Origin: Gemmatimonas phototrophica
GTDB lineage: Bacteria; Gemmatimonadota; Gemmatimonadetes; Gemmatimonadales; Gemmatimonadaceae
DNA length: 64,000 bases
Reading direction: 5' to 3'
Assembly: GCF_000695095.2 (NCBI RefSeq)
Contig: NZ_CP011454.1
Span: 3,038,001-3,102,000 of the forward strand
Under the pieces are notes generated by a model. It had not been told where the DNA came from, did not search any database, and saw nothing but the letters and a program-made list of their open reading frames with translations. A program made the position numbers and the translations under genes. Shown here in pieces: positions 40,608-49,375 of this stretch; the stretch's first letter is position 1; every line of letters starts with the position of its first letter.

Positions 40608-42488
40608 ATGACTGATGACACCGCAACAACTCACATGCGTTTATCCGGAATACCTGTTCCAATATCCCCCCTTCCGTTCGCAACGCTAGCCTTTCTGTTA
40701 ACAGGAGCGATCGCGCCACTGTTTGTCCCGGCTGATCCGTGGCGTGGGCGCATCTGGCTGCTGGGCTTGATTGTCACTGGACTGCCGGTGGCGTGGCGAA
40801 CATTTCGCGGGATGTTGCGCGGCCAGTTCGCAGCGGATGTCGTGGCCATGCTCGCGATCGTTGGTGCGCTGTTGCTGGAGCAACCATTGGCGGGGCTGGT
40901 GGTCGTGCTCATGCAAACAGGTGGGGAGGCACTCGACGCGTATGCCGTAGCGCGGGCCTCCAATGCGGTCGAGGCGCTGGAGGCGGACGCACCAACCACG
41001 GCGCATCGCGTGGTCGAGGGCCGAGTGACGGACATTGCGGCCGCCATGATCGTTCCGGGTGATGCGTTGCTCATTCGGCCCGGCGAACTGGTGCCGGCCG
41101 ATGGTGTGGTCATTGATGGGACCTCCCATGTGGATACGTCACGACTGACCGGCGAGCCCGTTCCGGTTCGTGTTGCCGCCGGCGCGCGGTTGTTTTCCGG
41201 CAGCATCAATCAGGACGGCGCGATTACGCTGCGCGCCGAACGGCGGTCGCAGGAGAGCCAATACGCGAAGATTGTGGATCTTGTGCGGTCGGCGCAGGCA
41301 TCCAAGAGTCCGCTGCAGCGCACGGCTGATGTGTGGGCCGTGTGGTTTACGCCGCTCACGCTGGTGGCATGTGGTGTGGCGTGGCTGGTCTCACACGACT
41401 GGTCGCGCGTGTTGGCCGTTTTGGTGGTCGCTACACCCTGTCCGCTCATTCTGGCCGCACCGGTGGCCATCATTGGGGGCATCAATCGCGCTGCCAAGCG
41501 TGGCATCATTGTCCGTCATGGTGGTGCATTGGAAGGGCTCGCCAAGGTAGATACGGCCGTGTTCGATAAAACCGGAACGCTGACCGTTGGCAAACCGCGC
41601 ATTGCGCACATTGTGGTGGAACACAACGGGGCTGTGCTTGACCTGCTGGGAAAAGCAGCCGCCGTGGAACAAGGATCAGGACATTTGCTGGCCCGCGTCA
41701 TTGTCGCGGAGGCGGAGGAGCGTGGCGCGCCACTCATGAACGCGACGGAGCTGCAGGAATCGGCGGGGCGTGGTATCCGGGGCCGCGTGCAGGGCGAGAC
41801 TGTTTTTGTCGGGGCGCCCGACTATGTGCGGGAGGCGCTGCTGGAGTTGTCACCAGTGACCGCCGGTGTGCTGTCGCGCATGGAGCATGACGGCACAGGA
41901 TTACGTGCGTATGTCGGGACGGACGGTGGCGCGGTGGCCCGCATTGAGTTTGCCGATCAGTTACGTCCGGAGTTGGCGCCCATGTTTGCGGAACTCCGTG
42001 CCCTGGGCATTGCCGATCTGCATCTGCTCTCCGGTGACAAGGCCGACAATGTACGCACCATTGCCGAAGCCGTGGGCATCACGCAGTACGCTGGCGACTT
42101 GAAGGCGCAGGACAAGGTGACGCGTGTGACCGCGCTGGAAAAGGCCGGCCGCACGGTAATGATGGTGGGTGACGGCACCAACGATGCGCCGTCATTATCC
42201 ACCGCAACCGTGGGAGTGGCGCTGGCGGGGCACGGCGGCGGTGTTGTTGCGGAAGCAGCCGATGTGGTGCTGCTGGTTGACGATCCATCGCGCATTCCCG
42301 AAGCCGTGCGCATTGGCCGTCGGTCGCTGCGCATTGCGCGGCAATCGATTGGTGTTGGGTTGGGACTTTCCTTGGTTGGGATGGCCTTTGCCGCCGCCGG
42401 GCAGCTCACGCCAGTAGCCGGCGCCATCATTCAGGAAGCCATCGATGTTGCCGTGATCCTGAATGCGTTGCGGGCCGCGCGCGCCTGA
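40608..42488 (+). CDS. Heavy-metal P1B-type ATPase with TPCP motif
   Basis: A 626 aa cation pump. It has TGEPVP in the actuator domain, the transmembrane metal-site motif TPCPL (276-280), phosphorylation motif DKTGT (Asp320) and MVGDGTNDAPSL in the hinge. No N-terminal HMA domain or Cys cluster is visible. The membrane motif is TPC rather than CPC, and the nucleotide-domain HP motif is replaced by GSGHLLA. A subfamily with these two changes exists, but its metal is uncertain; Co, Ni, Fe or Zn are options. It is divergent from the PAS-GAF kinase across 129 bases, where its regulation presumably lies. Confidence 0.9.
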   Translation: MTDDTATTHMRLSGIPVPISPLPFATLAFLLTGAIAPLFVPADPWRGRIWLLGLIVTGLPVAWRTFRGMLRGQFAADVVAMLAIVGALLLEQPLAGLVVVLMQTGGEALDAYAVARASNAVEALEADAPTTAHRVVEGRVTDIAAAMIVPGDALLIRPGELVPADGVVIDGTSHVDTSRLTGEPVPVRVAAGARLFSGSINQDGAITLRAERRSQESQYAKIVDLVRSAQASKSPLQRTADVWAVWFTPLTLVACGVAWLVSHDWSRVLAVLVVATPCPLILAAPVAIIGGINRAAKRGIIVRHGGALEGLAKVDTAVFDKTGTLTVGKPRIAHIVVEHNGAVLDLLGKAAAVEQGSGHLLARVIVAEAEERGAPLMNATELQESAGRGIRGRVQGETVFVGAPDYVREALLELSPVTAGVLSRMEHDGTGLRAYVGTDGGAVARIEFADQLRPELAPMFAELRALGIADLHLLSGDKADNVRTIAEAVGITQYAGDLKAQDKVTRVTALEKAGRTVMMVGDGTNDAPSLSTATVGVALAGHGGGVVAEAADVVLLVDDPSRIPEAVRIGRRSLRIARQSIGVGLGLSLVGMAFAAAGQLTPVAGAIIQEAIDVAVILNALRAARA

Positions 42489-42711
42489 CTGACGCGCGCG
42501 AGTGCATGATGCGGGTGCGCATGGTGTGACACGGGACACGCGATTCGTCGCGCCCGCATGATATTCCAATCAGAATCATTACACTGGTGGCACACGTCAC
42601 CAGAAATGCCCTCTGGCTGTGTTGCGTGCTGTCACGAAACCCCGTCAAGCAAGTGAATGCGGACTGCGAAGCAGCGGAACGCATCACGGCTTTTGCAGAT
42701 GGGTTGCTACT
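42489..42711. other. Promoter region upstream of protease 1 (223 bases)
   Basis: No gene is supported. A relatively A/T-rich patch (about 42555-42590, ATATTCCAATCAGAATCATTA) may contain the promoter of protease 1. The end of the P-type ATPase gene is not followed by an obvious terminator hairpin with T run. Confidence 0.4.
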
Positions 42712-44223
42712 ATGCGTTCGTTCTTCCGTCCTGCTGTTGTTGTATCGCTGGTCATGGGTTCACTGACCGCGTGTACGGATAGTCCTCCCGCCGTGACCGC
42801 ACCGGACGTGGAGCTGGCCTCACAGGCCATCGCAGCCGCCTCGAGCAACTCGGCGGTCGATGTCATTGTCACCTTTGACGACAGCGAAGGCGATCCCGTT
42901 GGCCGCGCGCGCGCGTTGATGAATCAAGTGGGCGGCACGCCCCGCTTTACCTACAGTCATGCACTCAAGGGGTTTGCTGCGCGTATGTCGCCGCAGGCGT
43001 TGGAGAACATCAAGCGCGCCAAAGGGATCAAGCACATTGAACTGGATGCGCAAGCGAAGGGCATGACCACCGTCGTTGCGCGCTCGTGGGGGCAGGACCG
43101 GTTGGACCAGCGGGTGCTGCCGCTCGACAAGAGCTACAGCTTTACCGCCAACGGCACCGGCGTGCGCGTCTACATTCTCGACACGGGCATTCTGCCCACG
43201 CACCAGGAATTCAGCGGGCGGTTGTTGCCCGGCTTCTCGGCGTTTGGGGACAACAACACCAGCGATTGCCACGGCCACGGGACGCACGTCGCCGGCACGG
43301 CAGCGGGCGCCACGGTGGGCGTGGCCCCCGGGGCGCAGGTGGTGCCGGTGCGCGTGCTCGATTGCACCGCCTACGGATCGTGGAGCGGCATCATTGCCGG
43401 CATTGACTGGGTGACCAGCCAGAAGAACAACAACAAGAGCATCCCCATGGTCGCCAACATGAGCATTGGCGGTGGCGTGAGCAGCTCGGTGAACGATGCC
43501 GTGACGCGCTCCATTCTGGCCGGGGTGGTCTATGCGGTGTCGGCTGGCAACAAGAACGTGGATGCCTGCACGCAGTCGCCGGCGGCCACCCCCAATGCGC
43601 TCACGGTGGGCGGTACCGAGAGCACCGATGCCAAAGCCAGCTGGAGCAATTGGGGCAAGTGCGTGGACCTCTTTGCGCCGGGGGGCAACATCTACTCGGC
43701 GTACTACACCGGCAGCGCCAACTATGCCGCCATGAGTGGCACCTCCATGGCCTCGCCGCATGTGGCCGGCGTGGCGGCGCTCATTCTGAGCACTTATCCC
43801 GCGTATACGCCGTTGCAGGTGCGCAGCTCGATGGTGAATGGCGCCACGGCCAACGTGGTCACGGGGGCCGGGACCGGGTCGCCCAATGTGTTGCTGTCGT
43901 CGCTCTTTGGGGTGAGCACCGTGCCAACGGATACGGTGACCACAACGCCAAAGGACACCACCACCACAGTGACTCCCGCGCCTCTGGCTACGCCCACTTT
44001 GTCGGTGAGCCGTCAGGTGACGAAGAACAGCAATACGGCGCGGTTGTCGTGGGGAAGTGTGACGGGGAGCAGCGCCGAGATTTGGCGGAACGGGGCGAAG
44101 TATCTGGTAACGGCCAATGACGGCAGCCAGAACGACAGCAAACTGGCGCGCGGGAGCTACAGCTACAAAGTGTGCAACGTGGGTGGCACGGTCTGTTCCC
44201 CAGCTGTGACGGTCACCTTCTAA
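42712..44223 (+). CDS. Subtilisin-like (S8) serine protease lipoprotein 1
   Basis: A 503 aa exported protease. The lipobox LTAC gives a lipidated Cys21. An I9-type inhibitor prodomain follows (about 48-117; VDVIVTFDDSEGDP). The S8 domain has Asp157 in YILDTG, His189 in HGHGTHVAGT, Asn280 in SAGNKN and Ser345 in GTSMASPH. A Thr-rich linker (about 405-425) leads to an Fn3-like domain ('TARLSWGSVTGSSAEIWRNG') with two Cys. The organisation resembles proteinase K/aqualysin relatives. I chose ATG 42712. A paralogue with a nearly identical catalytic domain follows in tandem. Confidence 0.95.
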   Translation: MRSFFRPAVVVSLVMGSLTACTDSPPAVTAPDVELASQAIAAASSNSAVDVIVTFDDSEGDPVGRARALMNQVGGTPRFTYSHALKGFAARMSPQALENIKRAKGIKHIELDAQAKGMTTVVARSWGQDRLDQRVLPLDKSYSFTANGTGVRVYILDTGILPTHQEFSGRLLPGFSAFGDNNTSDCHGHGTHVAGTAAGATVGVAPGAQVVPVRVLDCTAYGSWSGIIAGIDWVTSQKNNNKSIPMVANMSIGGGVSSSVNDAVTRSILAGVVYAVSAGNKNVDACTQSPAATPNALTVGGTESTDAKASWSNWGKCVDLFAPGGNIYSAYYTGSANYAAMSGTSMASPHVAGVAALILSTYPAYTPLQVRSSMVNGATANVVTGAGTGSPNVLLSSLFGVSTVPTDTVTTTPKDTTTTVTPAPLATPTLSVSRQVTKNSNTARLSWGSVTGSSAEIWRNGAKYLVTANDGSQNDSKLARGSYSYKVCNVGGTVCSPAVTVTF

Positions 44224-44429
44224 CCGAACGTCACCACGACGGCCAAAGTGTGACACAGCGCACGTCATTCTCCGGTGAGAATGGCGTGCGCTTCATGATG
44301 TGTTACAGCTTTGGCAACGTTCTGTCCACACGGCAAAACGGTCGTGGCGATTGGTGACCCATGCCCGTCTTGAAGGCGAATGCAGGCCGCATCCAGCGGC
44401 TGCACCTCGCCCTTCATGACGGGTACCCG
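44224..44429. other. Spacer between the two proteases with an inverted repeat
   Basis: No gene is supported in these 206 bases. They contain a 15-bp inverted repeat with one G-U type mismatch (44258-44272 with 44277-44291, loop CGGT), starting 35 bases after the first protease stop. It lacks a T run, so it may be a weak terminator or an operator for the second gene. The promoter of the second protease should lie between it and 44430. Confidence 0.5.
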
Positions 44430-45962
44430 ATGCGCTCTTCCCTTCGTTCAGTCGCTTTGGCCACGCTGGCTGCCATGTCGCTCGTCGCATGTGCGGACGA
44501 CCGCTCACCCATTACGGCTCCCGAAGCCGAAGTGATTGGCCTGCCGTCGGCGGCCGCGGCGTCAGACAATGGTGCGGTGGATGTGATTGTGACCTTTGAA
44601 GACAGCGAAGGCGACCCCACGGGTCGCGCGCGCGCCCTCATGAATCAACTGGGCGGCAATTCGAAGCACACGTACACCCATGCGCTGAAGGGGTTCTCGG
44701 CGCGCATGTCTCCCAAGGCGCTGGAGAATCTCAAGCGCGCCAAGGGGATCAAGCGTATTGAAATGGATGGGCAGGCGAAGGGCATGGGTACCATGGCCGC
44801 GCGCTCGTGGGGGCAGGACCGGTTGGACCAGCGGGTGCTGCCGCTCGACAAGAGCTACAGCTTTACTGCCAACGGCAGCGGCGTGCGCGTCTACATTCTC
44901 GACACGGGCATTCTGCCCACGCACCAGGAATTCAGCGGGCGGTTGTTGCCCGGCTTCTCGGCGTTTGGCGACAACAACACCAGCGATTGCCACGGCCACG
45001 GGACGCACGTCGCCGGCACGGCAGCGGGCGCCACGGTGGGCGTGGCCCCCGGGGCGCAGGTGGTGCCGGTGCGCGTGCTCGATTGCACCGCCTACGGATC
45101 GTGGAGCGGCATCATTGCCGGCATTGACTGGGTGACTAGCCAGAAGAACAACAACAAGAGCATCCCCATGGTCGCCAACATGAGCATTGGCGGTGGCGTG
45201 AGCAGCTCGGTGAACGATGCCGTGACGCGCTCCATTCAGGCCGGGGTGGTCTATGCGGTGTCGGCTGGCAACAAGAACGTGGATGCCTGTACGCAGTCGC
45301 CGGCGGCCACGCCCAATGCGCTCACGGTGGGCGGTACCGAGAGCACCGATGCGAAGGCCAGCTGGAGTAACTGGGGCAAGTGCGTGGACCTCTTTGCGCC
45401 GGGGGGCAACATCTACTCGGCGTACTACACCGGCAGCGCCAACTACGCCGCCATGAGCGGTACCTCCATGGCGTCGCCGCATGTGGCCGGCGTGGCGGCG
45501 CTCATTCTGAGCACCTACCCCGCTTACACGCCGTCCCAGGTACGCAGCTCCATGGTGAATGGCGCCACGGCCAACGTGGTCACGGGGGCCGGGACCGGAT
45601 CGCCGAATGTGTTGTTGTCGAACCTCTTTGCCGCGACGACGGTACCGGCCGACACCACCTCGACAACGTCCACGACCACTACCACTACCACCACCACCAC
45701 CACCACGCCGACCCCGACCCCGGTGGCCACGCCCACCCTGTCGGTGAGCAAGCAGGTGAGCAAGAACAGCAACACGGCGCGCTTGTCGTGGGGAAGTGTC
45801 ACGGGGAGCAGCGCCGAGATCTGGCGGAACGGGGCGAAGTACCTGGTGACCGCCAACGACGGCAGCCAGAACGACAGCAGGCTGGCTCGCGGGAGCTATG
45901 GCTACAAGGTGTGCAACGTGGGTGGCACGGTGTGTTCGCCAACGGTCACCGTGTCGTTCTAA
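44430..45962 (+). CDS. Subtilisin-like (S8) serine protease lipoprotein 2
   Basis: A 510 aa tandem paralogue of the preceding gene, with the same layout: lipobox LVAC (Cys21), I9 prodomain, S8 catalytic domain with YILDTG, HGHGTHVAGT and GTSMASPH, Thr-rich linker and Fn3-like end. From RSWGQDRLDQ onward the catalytic domain matches protease 1 almost residue for residue. At DNA level it is nearly identical, while the signal and prodomain have diverged clearly. The linker has expanded into a run of about 12 Thr plus TPTP, encoded by repeated ACC/ACT codons (about 45660-45720). A bidirectional terminator follows. Confidence 0.95.
   Translation: MRSSLRSVALATLAAMSLVACADDRSPITAPEAEVIGLPSAAAASDNGAVDVIVTFEDSEGDPTGRARALMNQLGGNSKHTYTHALKGFSARMSPKALENLKRAKGIKRIEMDGQAKGMGTMAARSWGQDRLDQRVLPLDKSYSFTANGSGVRVYILDTGILPTHQEFSGRLLPGFSAFGDNNTSDCHGHGTHVAGTAAGATVGVAPGAQVVPVRVLDCTAYGSWSGIIAGIDWVTSQKNNNKSIPMVANMSIGGGVSSSVNDAVTRSIQAGVVYAVSAGNKNVDACTQSPAATPNALTVGGTESTDAKASWSNWGKCVDLFAPGGNIYSAYYTGSANYAAMSGTSMASPHVAGVAALILSTYPAYTPSQVRSSMVNGATANVVTGAGTGSPNVLLSNLFAATTVPADTTSTTSTTTTTTTTTTTTPTPTPVATPTLSVSKQVSKNSNTARLSWGSVTGSSAEIWRNGAKYLVTANDGSQNDSRLARGSYGYKVCNVGGTVCSPTVTVSF
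45658..45722 (+). repeat. Thr-codon microsatellite in the protease 2 linker
   Basis: A low-complexity tract of ACC, ACT and ACG codons encodes the Thr-rich linker between the catalytic and Fn3-like domains. Protease 1 has a shorter, more mixed version. Such tracts are prone to slippage, and changes in units of three would alter linker length without frameshift. Confidence 0.75.
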
Positions 45963-45980
45963 AGCTGGCCACGAAAGACA

Positions 45981-46022
45981 AAACCGCCCCGGTGCACGAT
46001 GCACCGGGGCGGTTTGTTTTGT
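45981..46022. terminator. Bidirectional terminator
   Basis: A perfect 15-bp stem (45983-45997 with 46001-46015, 3-base loop) is flanked by AAAA on the left and TTGTTTT on the right, so it works on both strands. It lies between the convergent protease 2 and PEP-CTERM genes. Confidence 0.9.
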
Positions 46023-46037
46023 GCGGCGAAGGAGCGC

Positions 46038-46706
46038 TCAGCTGACGCGCTTGCGGCGACGCGAAACGAAGCCAAGGCCGAGCAGACCCGCGCCCATGAG
46101 GGCGTAGGTGGAGGGCTCGGGGACGACGGTGCCAGTGCCGCCACCGCCACAGTCGCGAACGCACTGCTCACCCGTTGCGGTATACAGGTTCACGTGCGAG
46201 TAGCCCGGGTTTCCCGGAGCCGTGCCCTGCCAGTTGAGCGCGGCCTTGGTCTGATTCGTCCAGTTGTACAGGTAGAAGCTGTGGAAGTTGGCCTGCTTCA
46301 CCCCGATGACGAACAGGCCGGTCAGCTGCCCTTCAAAGTCAATGAAGTCGTTGCCGCTGGCCGTGTACGGATCGGAGTTGAACCAGCCGTCGTTGCCGTC
46401 ATCGGACTTGCCGACCAGCTGCCAGTTGCCCAGCCAGCTGCCACCAAATCCATTGAGCGCGCCGGTCGCGCCAACTTCGCCGGTGTTATTGCCGTTGATG
46501 TTGCCGCTAAACGGCCCCTGGCAGCCAAGGTACCCGGTGAAGGACACCATTTGGGTGGCATCGGCACAAGACGCGGTCTGCGTGTTGTTGGATGGCGCGG
46601 GAGGCTGCTTGTTGTCTTTCTCCTTGTCCTTGTCCTTGTCGGCCATGGCAACGGACGGGGAGACGAGGAGCATAGCGGCGAGCAGCGCGGCAGATTTGAA
46701 GTTCAT
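46038..46706 (-). CDS. PEP-CTERM sorting-signal protein 1
   Basis: A 222 aa exported protein. The signal peptide (NFKSAALLAAMLLVSPSVAMA) is followed by a Lys/Asp-rich stretch (DKDKDKEKDNK). A beta-rich domain with several Cys and many Asn/Gly residues follows. The C-terminal PEP-CTERM signal is complete: VVPEPST, then the hydrophobic helix YALMGAGLLGLGFV and the basic end SRRRKR. Exosortase cleaves after this motif in exopolysaccharide-producing bacteria; no exosortase is in this window. I chose ATG 46706. A similar protein lies upstream on the same strand. Confidence 0.92.
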   Translation of the reverse strand: MNFKSAALLAAMLLVSPSVAMADKDKDKEKDNKQPPAPSNNTQTASCADATQMVSFTGYLGCQGPFSGNINGNNTGEVGATGALNGFGGSWLGNWQLVGKSDDGNDGWFNSDPYTASGNDFIDFEGQLTGLFVIGVKQANFHSFYLYNWTNQTKAALNWQGTAPGNPGYSHVNLYTATGEQCVRDCGGGGTGTVVPEPSTYALMGAGLLGLGFVSRRRKRVS

Positions 46707-46913
46707 GAGCAAGTACCGGTGATATGAATGAAGCAATCAGTGAACAGTATATCACATTTCATGCCAAGATAAAGCTTACATCATGTGGAATAGATCATTT
46801 CACAGCTGGCACAAAAGCGCCCTTTTTGAGCGGCATTGCCTCACTTCTGTGATTGTTTGCACGCGTAGTGTTGAGCGATAGCCACAAGCCTGGAGGCAAG
46901 GCTGCCACACGCA

Positions 46914-46950
46914 AAAAGCCCCGCCGTCGAAAATCGACGGCGGGGCTTTT
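46914..46950. terminator. Terminator downstream of PEP-CTERM protein 2
   Basis: A perfect 17-bp stem (46914-46930 with 46934-46950, AAA loop) with A-rich and T-rich outer ends, 17 bases past the stop of the PEP-CTERM 2 gene on the minus strand. Confidence 0.9.
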
Positions 46951-46967
46951 GTTGATTCAGGAGCGAA

Positions 46968-47675
46968 TCAGGCGTTCTTGCGACGACGGCGCGAGACGAA
47001 GCCGAGTCCGAGCAGGCCAGCCGCCATCAGGGCGTAGGTCGAAGGCTCGGGGACGACCACGCATGGGCCTGCTCCGCACTGACCATCACCGCCGCCGCAC
47101 TCCGGAAGCTGCGAGCCAGGCTGACAAACCGTCGTCTTATAGACGGCGACGTTGGAGAAACCACCGCGCCACGACTCATTTAGCAGCAACGTCGAAACGT
47201 TGAGGTTGTTGAATTTGAAGAAGACAGTGCCGTATCCGTTGCCGTTTCCGAAAAGCGTCTTGAAGTTCTCGTTTCCGCCGCCCCAGTGAATCCCGATGAC
47301 AGTTTCACCCGCGAGCGGAATGATTCCCGTGATCAGTCCATTTGCGCCAAGGGCGCTTGCTGACTGCACCAAGTTCGGAAGATAATCAGGAGCCGGATAA
47401 CCCAACTGAATCATCGCCGACTTAAAGTCGTCGGTCGGATTGCCAGAGTTGTTGTCGTTGCCGCCCCAAATTCCTGAGCAGCTAGAAAACGCGGCGTTCG
47501 AGAAAAACGGCGCAGCAGCCCAATTGTACGACCCGCTGAAGCCATCGTTGATCATCTGACACGACGGACTGGACGGGTTCAGCACTGAAAAAGGCGCCGC
47601 CGGTGGCGGATCGGCTTTCACAGCTGACAGCGGGATCGTCACGGCCGCCAAGAGCGCAACAAGGGTTTTCTTCAT
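46968..47675 (-). CDS. PEP-CTERM sorting-signal protein 2
   Basis: A 235 aa exported protein with a Sec signal (KKTLVALLAAVTIPLSAVKA). A beta-rich, Asn/Gly/Ser-rich body follows ('HWGGGNENFKTLFGNGNGYG', 'FFKFNNLNVSTLLLNESWRGGFSNVAVYK'). A Cys/Gly cluster precedes the C-terminal signal VVPEPST-YALMAAGLLGLGFV-SRRRRK, which is almost the same as in PEP-CTERM 1 although the bodies differ. Function unknown; proteins of this class are usually released into or anchored at the extracellular matrix. Its terminator separates it from the other PEP-CTERM gene. Confidence 0.92.
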   Translation of the reverse strand: MKKTLVALLAAVTIPLSAVKADPPPAAPFSVLNPSSPSCQMINDGFSGSYNWAAAPFFSNAAFSSCSGIWGGNDNNSGNPTDDFKSAMIQLGYPAPDYLPNLVQSASALGANGLITGIIPLAGETVIGIHWGGGNENFKTLFGNGNGYGTVFFKFNNLNVSTLLLNESWRGGFSNVAVYKTTVCQPGSQLPECGGGDGQCGAGPCVVVPEPSTYALMAAGLLGLGFVSRRRRKNA

Positions 47676-48021
47676 AGTCAGGAACCCACGGTGGTGGTAA
47701 TTGGGTGTTCGGTTCTCTCCACAACATAGATATCAATATGCGTGCCGAGAACACCTTGCGGCCGTGGCAAATCCCAATGCCACGACCGCCGCATAAACTA
47801 TTGAAAAACAACATCTTACATTCATAATGCTGTCATCATGAAGTCAACTACATAGTTGAGCGCACCCGCCTGTCGCACATCTGCAACACTGTGTATGCTC
47901 CCTGCCCCAGCACCTGTCTGAACCGACCTGGCGAACGGCCGGAAAACAACACGGGCCCGACGCTCGCCGGGCCCGCTTGCCTCCTCCACATCGCCCGCCA
48001 AGCGGGCCGTACCCGAACCGC
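47676..48021. other. Intergenic region (346 bases) upstream of PEP-CTERM 2
   Basis: No gene is supported. The left part should carry the PEP-CTERM 2 promoter. It contains the dyad GTGGCA-N8-TGCCAC at about 47765-47784, a possible operator. The right part holds the terminator of the diguanylate cyclase gene (47942-47975). The A/T-rich stretch at about 47795-47850 has no recognisable element. Confidence 0.55.
47942..47975 (-). terminator. Terminator of the diguanylate cyclase gene
   Basis: On the minus strand a G/C-rich hairpin (47952-47975, arms CGGGCCC/GGGCCCG) is followed by TGTTGTTTTC. It lies 46 bases beyond the stop codon of the GGDEF gene. Confidence 0.8.
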
Positions 48022-49218
48022 CTACGCGGTACGCTGCAGCAGACTCTCCGCCACACACACCCGCTCCCGGCCGTTTTGCTTGGCCTTGTAGAGCGCCTTG
48101 TCCGACCGCGCCACCCACTCCTCCACCTCCTCGTGGATCTCGAGCTGCGCCACCCCCACCGACGCCCCCACCGAGAACTCCATGCTGGGGTGCGGCGCGG
48201 GCATCATGCTTAGCTGCTCCTGCAACCGCTTCGCCAACGTCTGCGCCATCTTCCAGTCGGTGTTGTGCAGAATGGCCGCAAACTCGTCGCCCCCCAACCG
48301 GCACAGCACGTCGCTCTGACGCAGGAAGGTCTTGCCCAGCGCCTTGCCCAGGTTCTGGATGGCTACGTCGCCCGACTGATGGCCGTACATGTCGTTCACC
48401 ATCTTGAGCTTGTCCATGTCGATCATGAGCAGCACCACGGGCTGACGGCCCAGTGAGAACATCTGCAGCGCCCGCTGCGCCATGACGTCGAACAGCTTGC
48501 GGTTCCCCAGCCCCGTCAACACGTCGGTCGTACTCTCGCGACGCGCTTCCTCCAGCTGCTTGCCCAGACGGTCCAGCTTGCCGGCGAGGGTGACGTACTG
48601 CTCCTGCTGCTGCTCGCGCCGCACTTGCAGCGCCCCTTCAATGGCCAGCACCGCCCCCAGCACTTCCGACTTGATGGAGCCGGTCTGCATGCGCTTGAGC
48701 GCGTTCTTCGCCCGCTCCATCTGCTGCTCGGTGGTCCCGTCGGTGGTCTGATCCACCTTCACGGCGTTGTGCACCGTCTCCACACACGCCCAGAGCGCGT
48801 CCCGCAGCTCGTTGATGGACGATTCCACGTACCGATGTTCTTCGCGGCGCTGCTCCGTAATCGTGCGCACCACGCCATCCCAGTCCCGTTCGTGCACCCC
48901 CACCGACCCCTGCCCGTGCTCGTCCAGCGAGTAGCCCAGCGTGGCATGCCGATGCCACTTGGACAGTTCGCGCGAGATTTCCTCGCCTGATCGATCAGGG
49001 AGATCGATGGGGTATCGCGACAGGGCCGTGATCACGCCGCCAAGCGCATCGAGCACCAGCCCAAGGCTGTCCTCGGCGGAGGTCAGGGCCGCGCTGGCCG
49101 TGGGACTTTGAGCTCCGGCGCCACCCGGGATGGCCTTCAGCACTGGGGAGCCGTTCGCGCCGTTCGAACTACCTCGTTCGGACGAGGGGCGTGACTCTGT
49201 GAGCTTCTTGAAGAACAT
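48022..49218 (-). CDS. GGDEF diguanylate cyclase
   Basis: A 398 aa soluble enzyme making c-di-GMP. Residues about 40-230 form a helical, partly coiled-coil N-terminal region without a recognisable sensor fold ('RREQQQEQYVTLAGKLDRLG'). The GGDEF domain (about 235-395) has DVLTGLGNRKLF, MIDMDKLKMVND and the intact active-site loop RLGGDEFAAIL. No inhibitory RxxD site was seen just ahead of it. I chose ATG 49218 (MFFKKLTESR). It has no operon partner. Confidence 0.93.
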   Translation of the reverse strand: MFFKKLTESRPSSERGSSNGANGSPVLKAIPGGAGAQSPTASAALTSAEDSLGLVLDALGGVITALSRYPIDLPDRSGEEISRELSKWHRHATLGYSLDEHGQGSVGVHERDWDGVVRTITEQRREEHRYVESSINELRDALWACVETVHNAVKVDQTTDGTTEQQMERAKNALKRMQTGSIKSEVLGAVLAIEGALQVRREQQQEQYVTLAGKLDRLGKQLEEARRESTTDVLTGLGNRKLFDVMAQRALQMFSLGRQPVVLLMIDMDKLKMVNDMYGHQSGDVAIQNLGKALGKTFLRQSDVLCRLGGDEFAAILHNTDWKMAQTLAKRLQEQLSMMPAPHPSMEFSVGASVGVAQLEIHEEVEEWVARSDKALYKAKQNGRERVCVAESLLQRTA

Positions 49219-49307
49219 TGGTCTGGTGAAGGGTTCACAATGTTCTTCGGCAGCACACCCGCTGTGGTTTAGCATTTGCTCAATACTTTCACACCAACTG
49301 TTACACG

Positions 49308-49335
49308 GAGGACACCGGATTCATCCGGTGCCCTC
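49308..49335 (-). terminator. Hairpin downstream of the acyl-CoA dehydrogenase gene
   Basis: Arms 49308-49319 and 49324-49335 pair with one mismatch. It sits 41 bases past the stop on the minus strand and has no clear T run, so it is only a possible terminator or mRNA-end hairpin. Confidence 0.5.
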
Positions 49336-49375
49336 TGGTCATTCCCTCACGGTGCGATTTGGTGACCCGCCGGCG

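Noticed and set aside
42820-44268. A 482-residue His/Gly/Arg-rich frame on the minus strand, repeated at 44562-46004
   Set aside because: Both are mirrors of the S8 proteases. Their similarity to each other simply follows from the protease duplication.
45658-45722. The ACC/ACT tract considered as a CRISPR or tandem repeat array
   Set aside because: It is in frame within the protease linker, has no spacers and encodes Thr.
47765-47784. A possible sigma-54 promoter (TGGCATTGGGATTTGC) upstream of PEP-CTERM 2
   Set aside because: The gap between GG and GC is 11 bases rather than 10, and sigma-54 tolerates spacing changes poorly. The dyad GTGGCA/TGCCAC is kept only as a possible operator.
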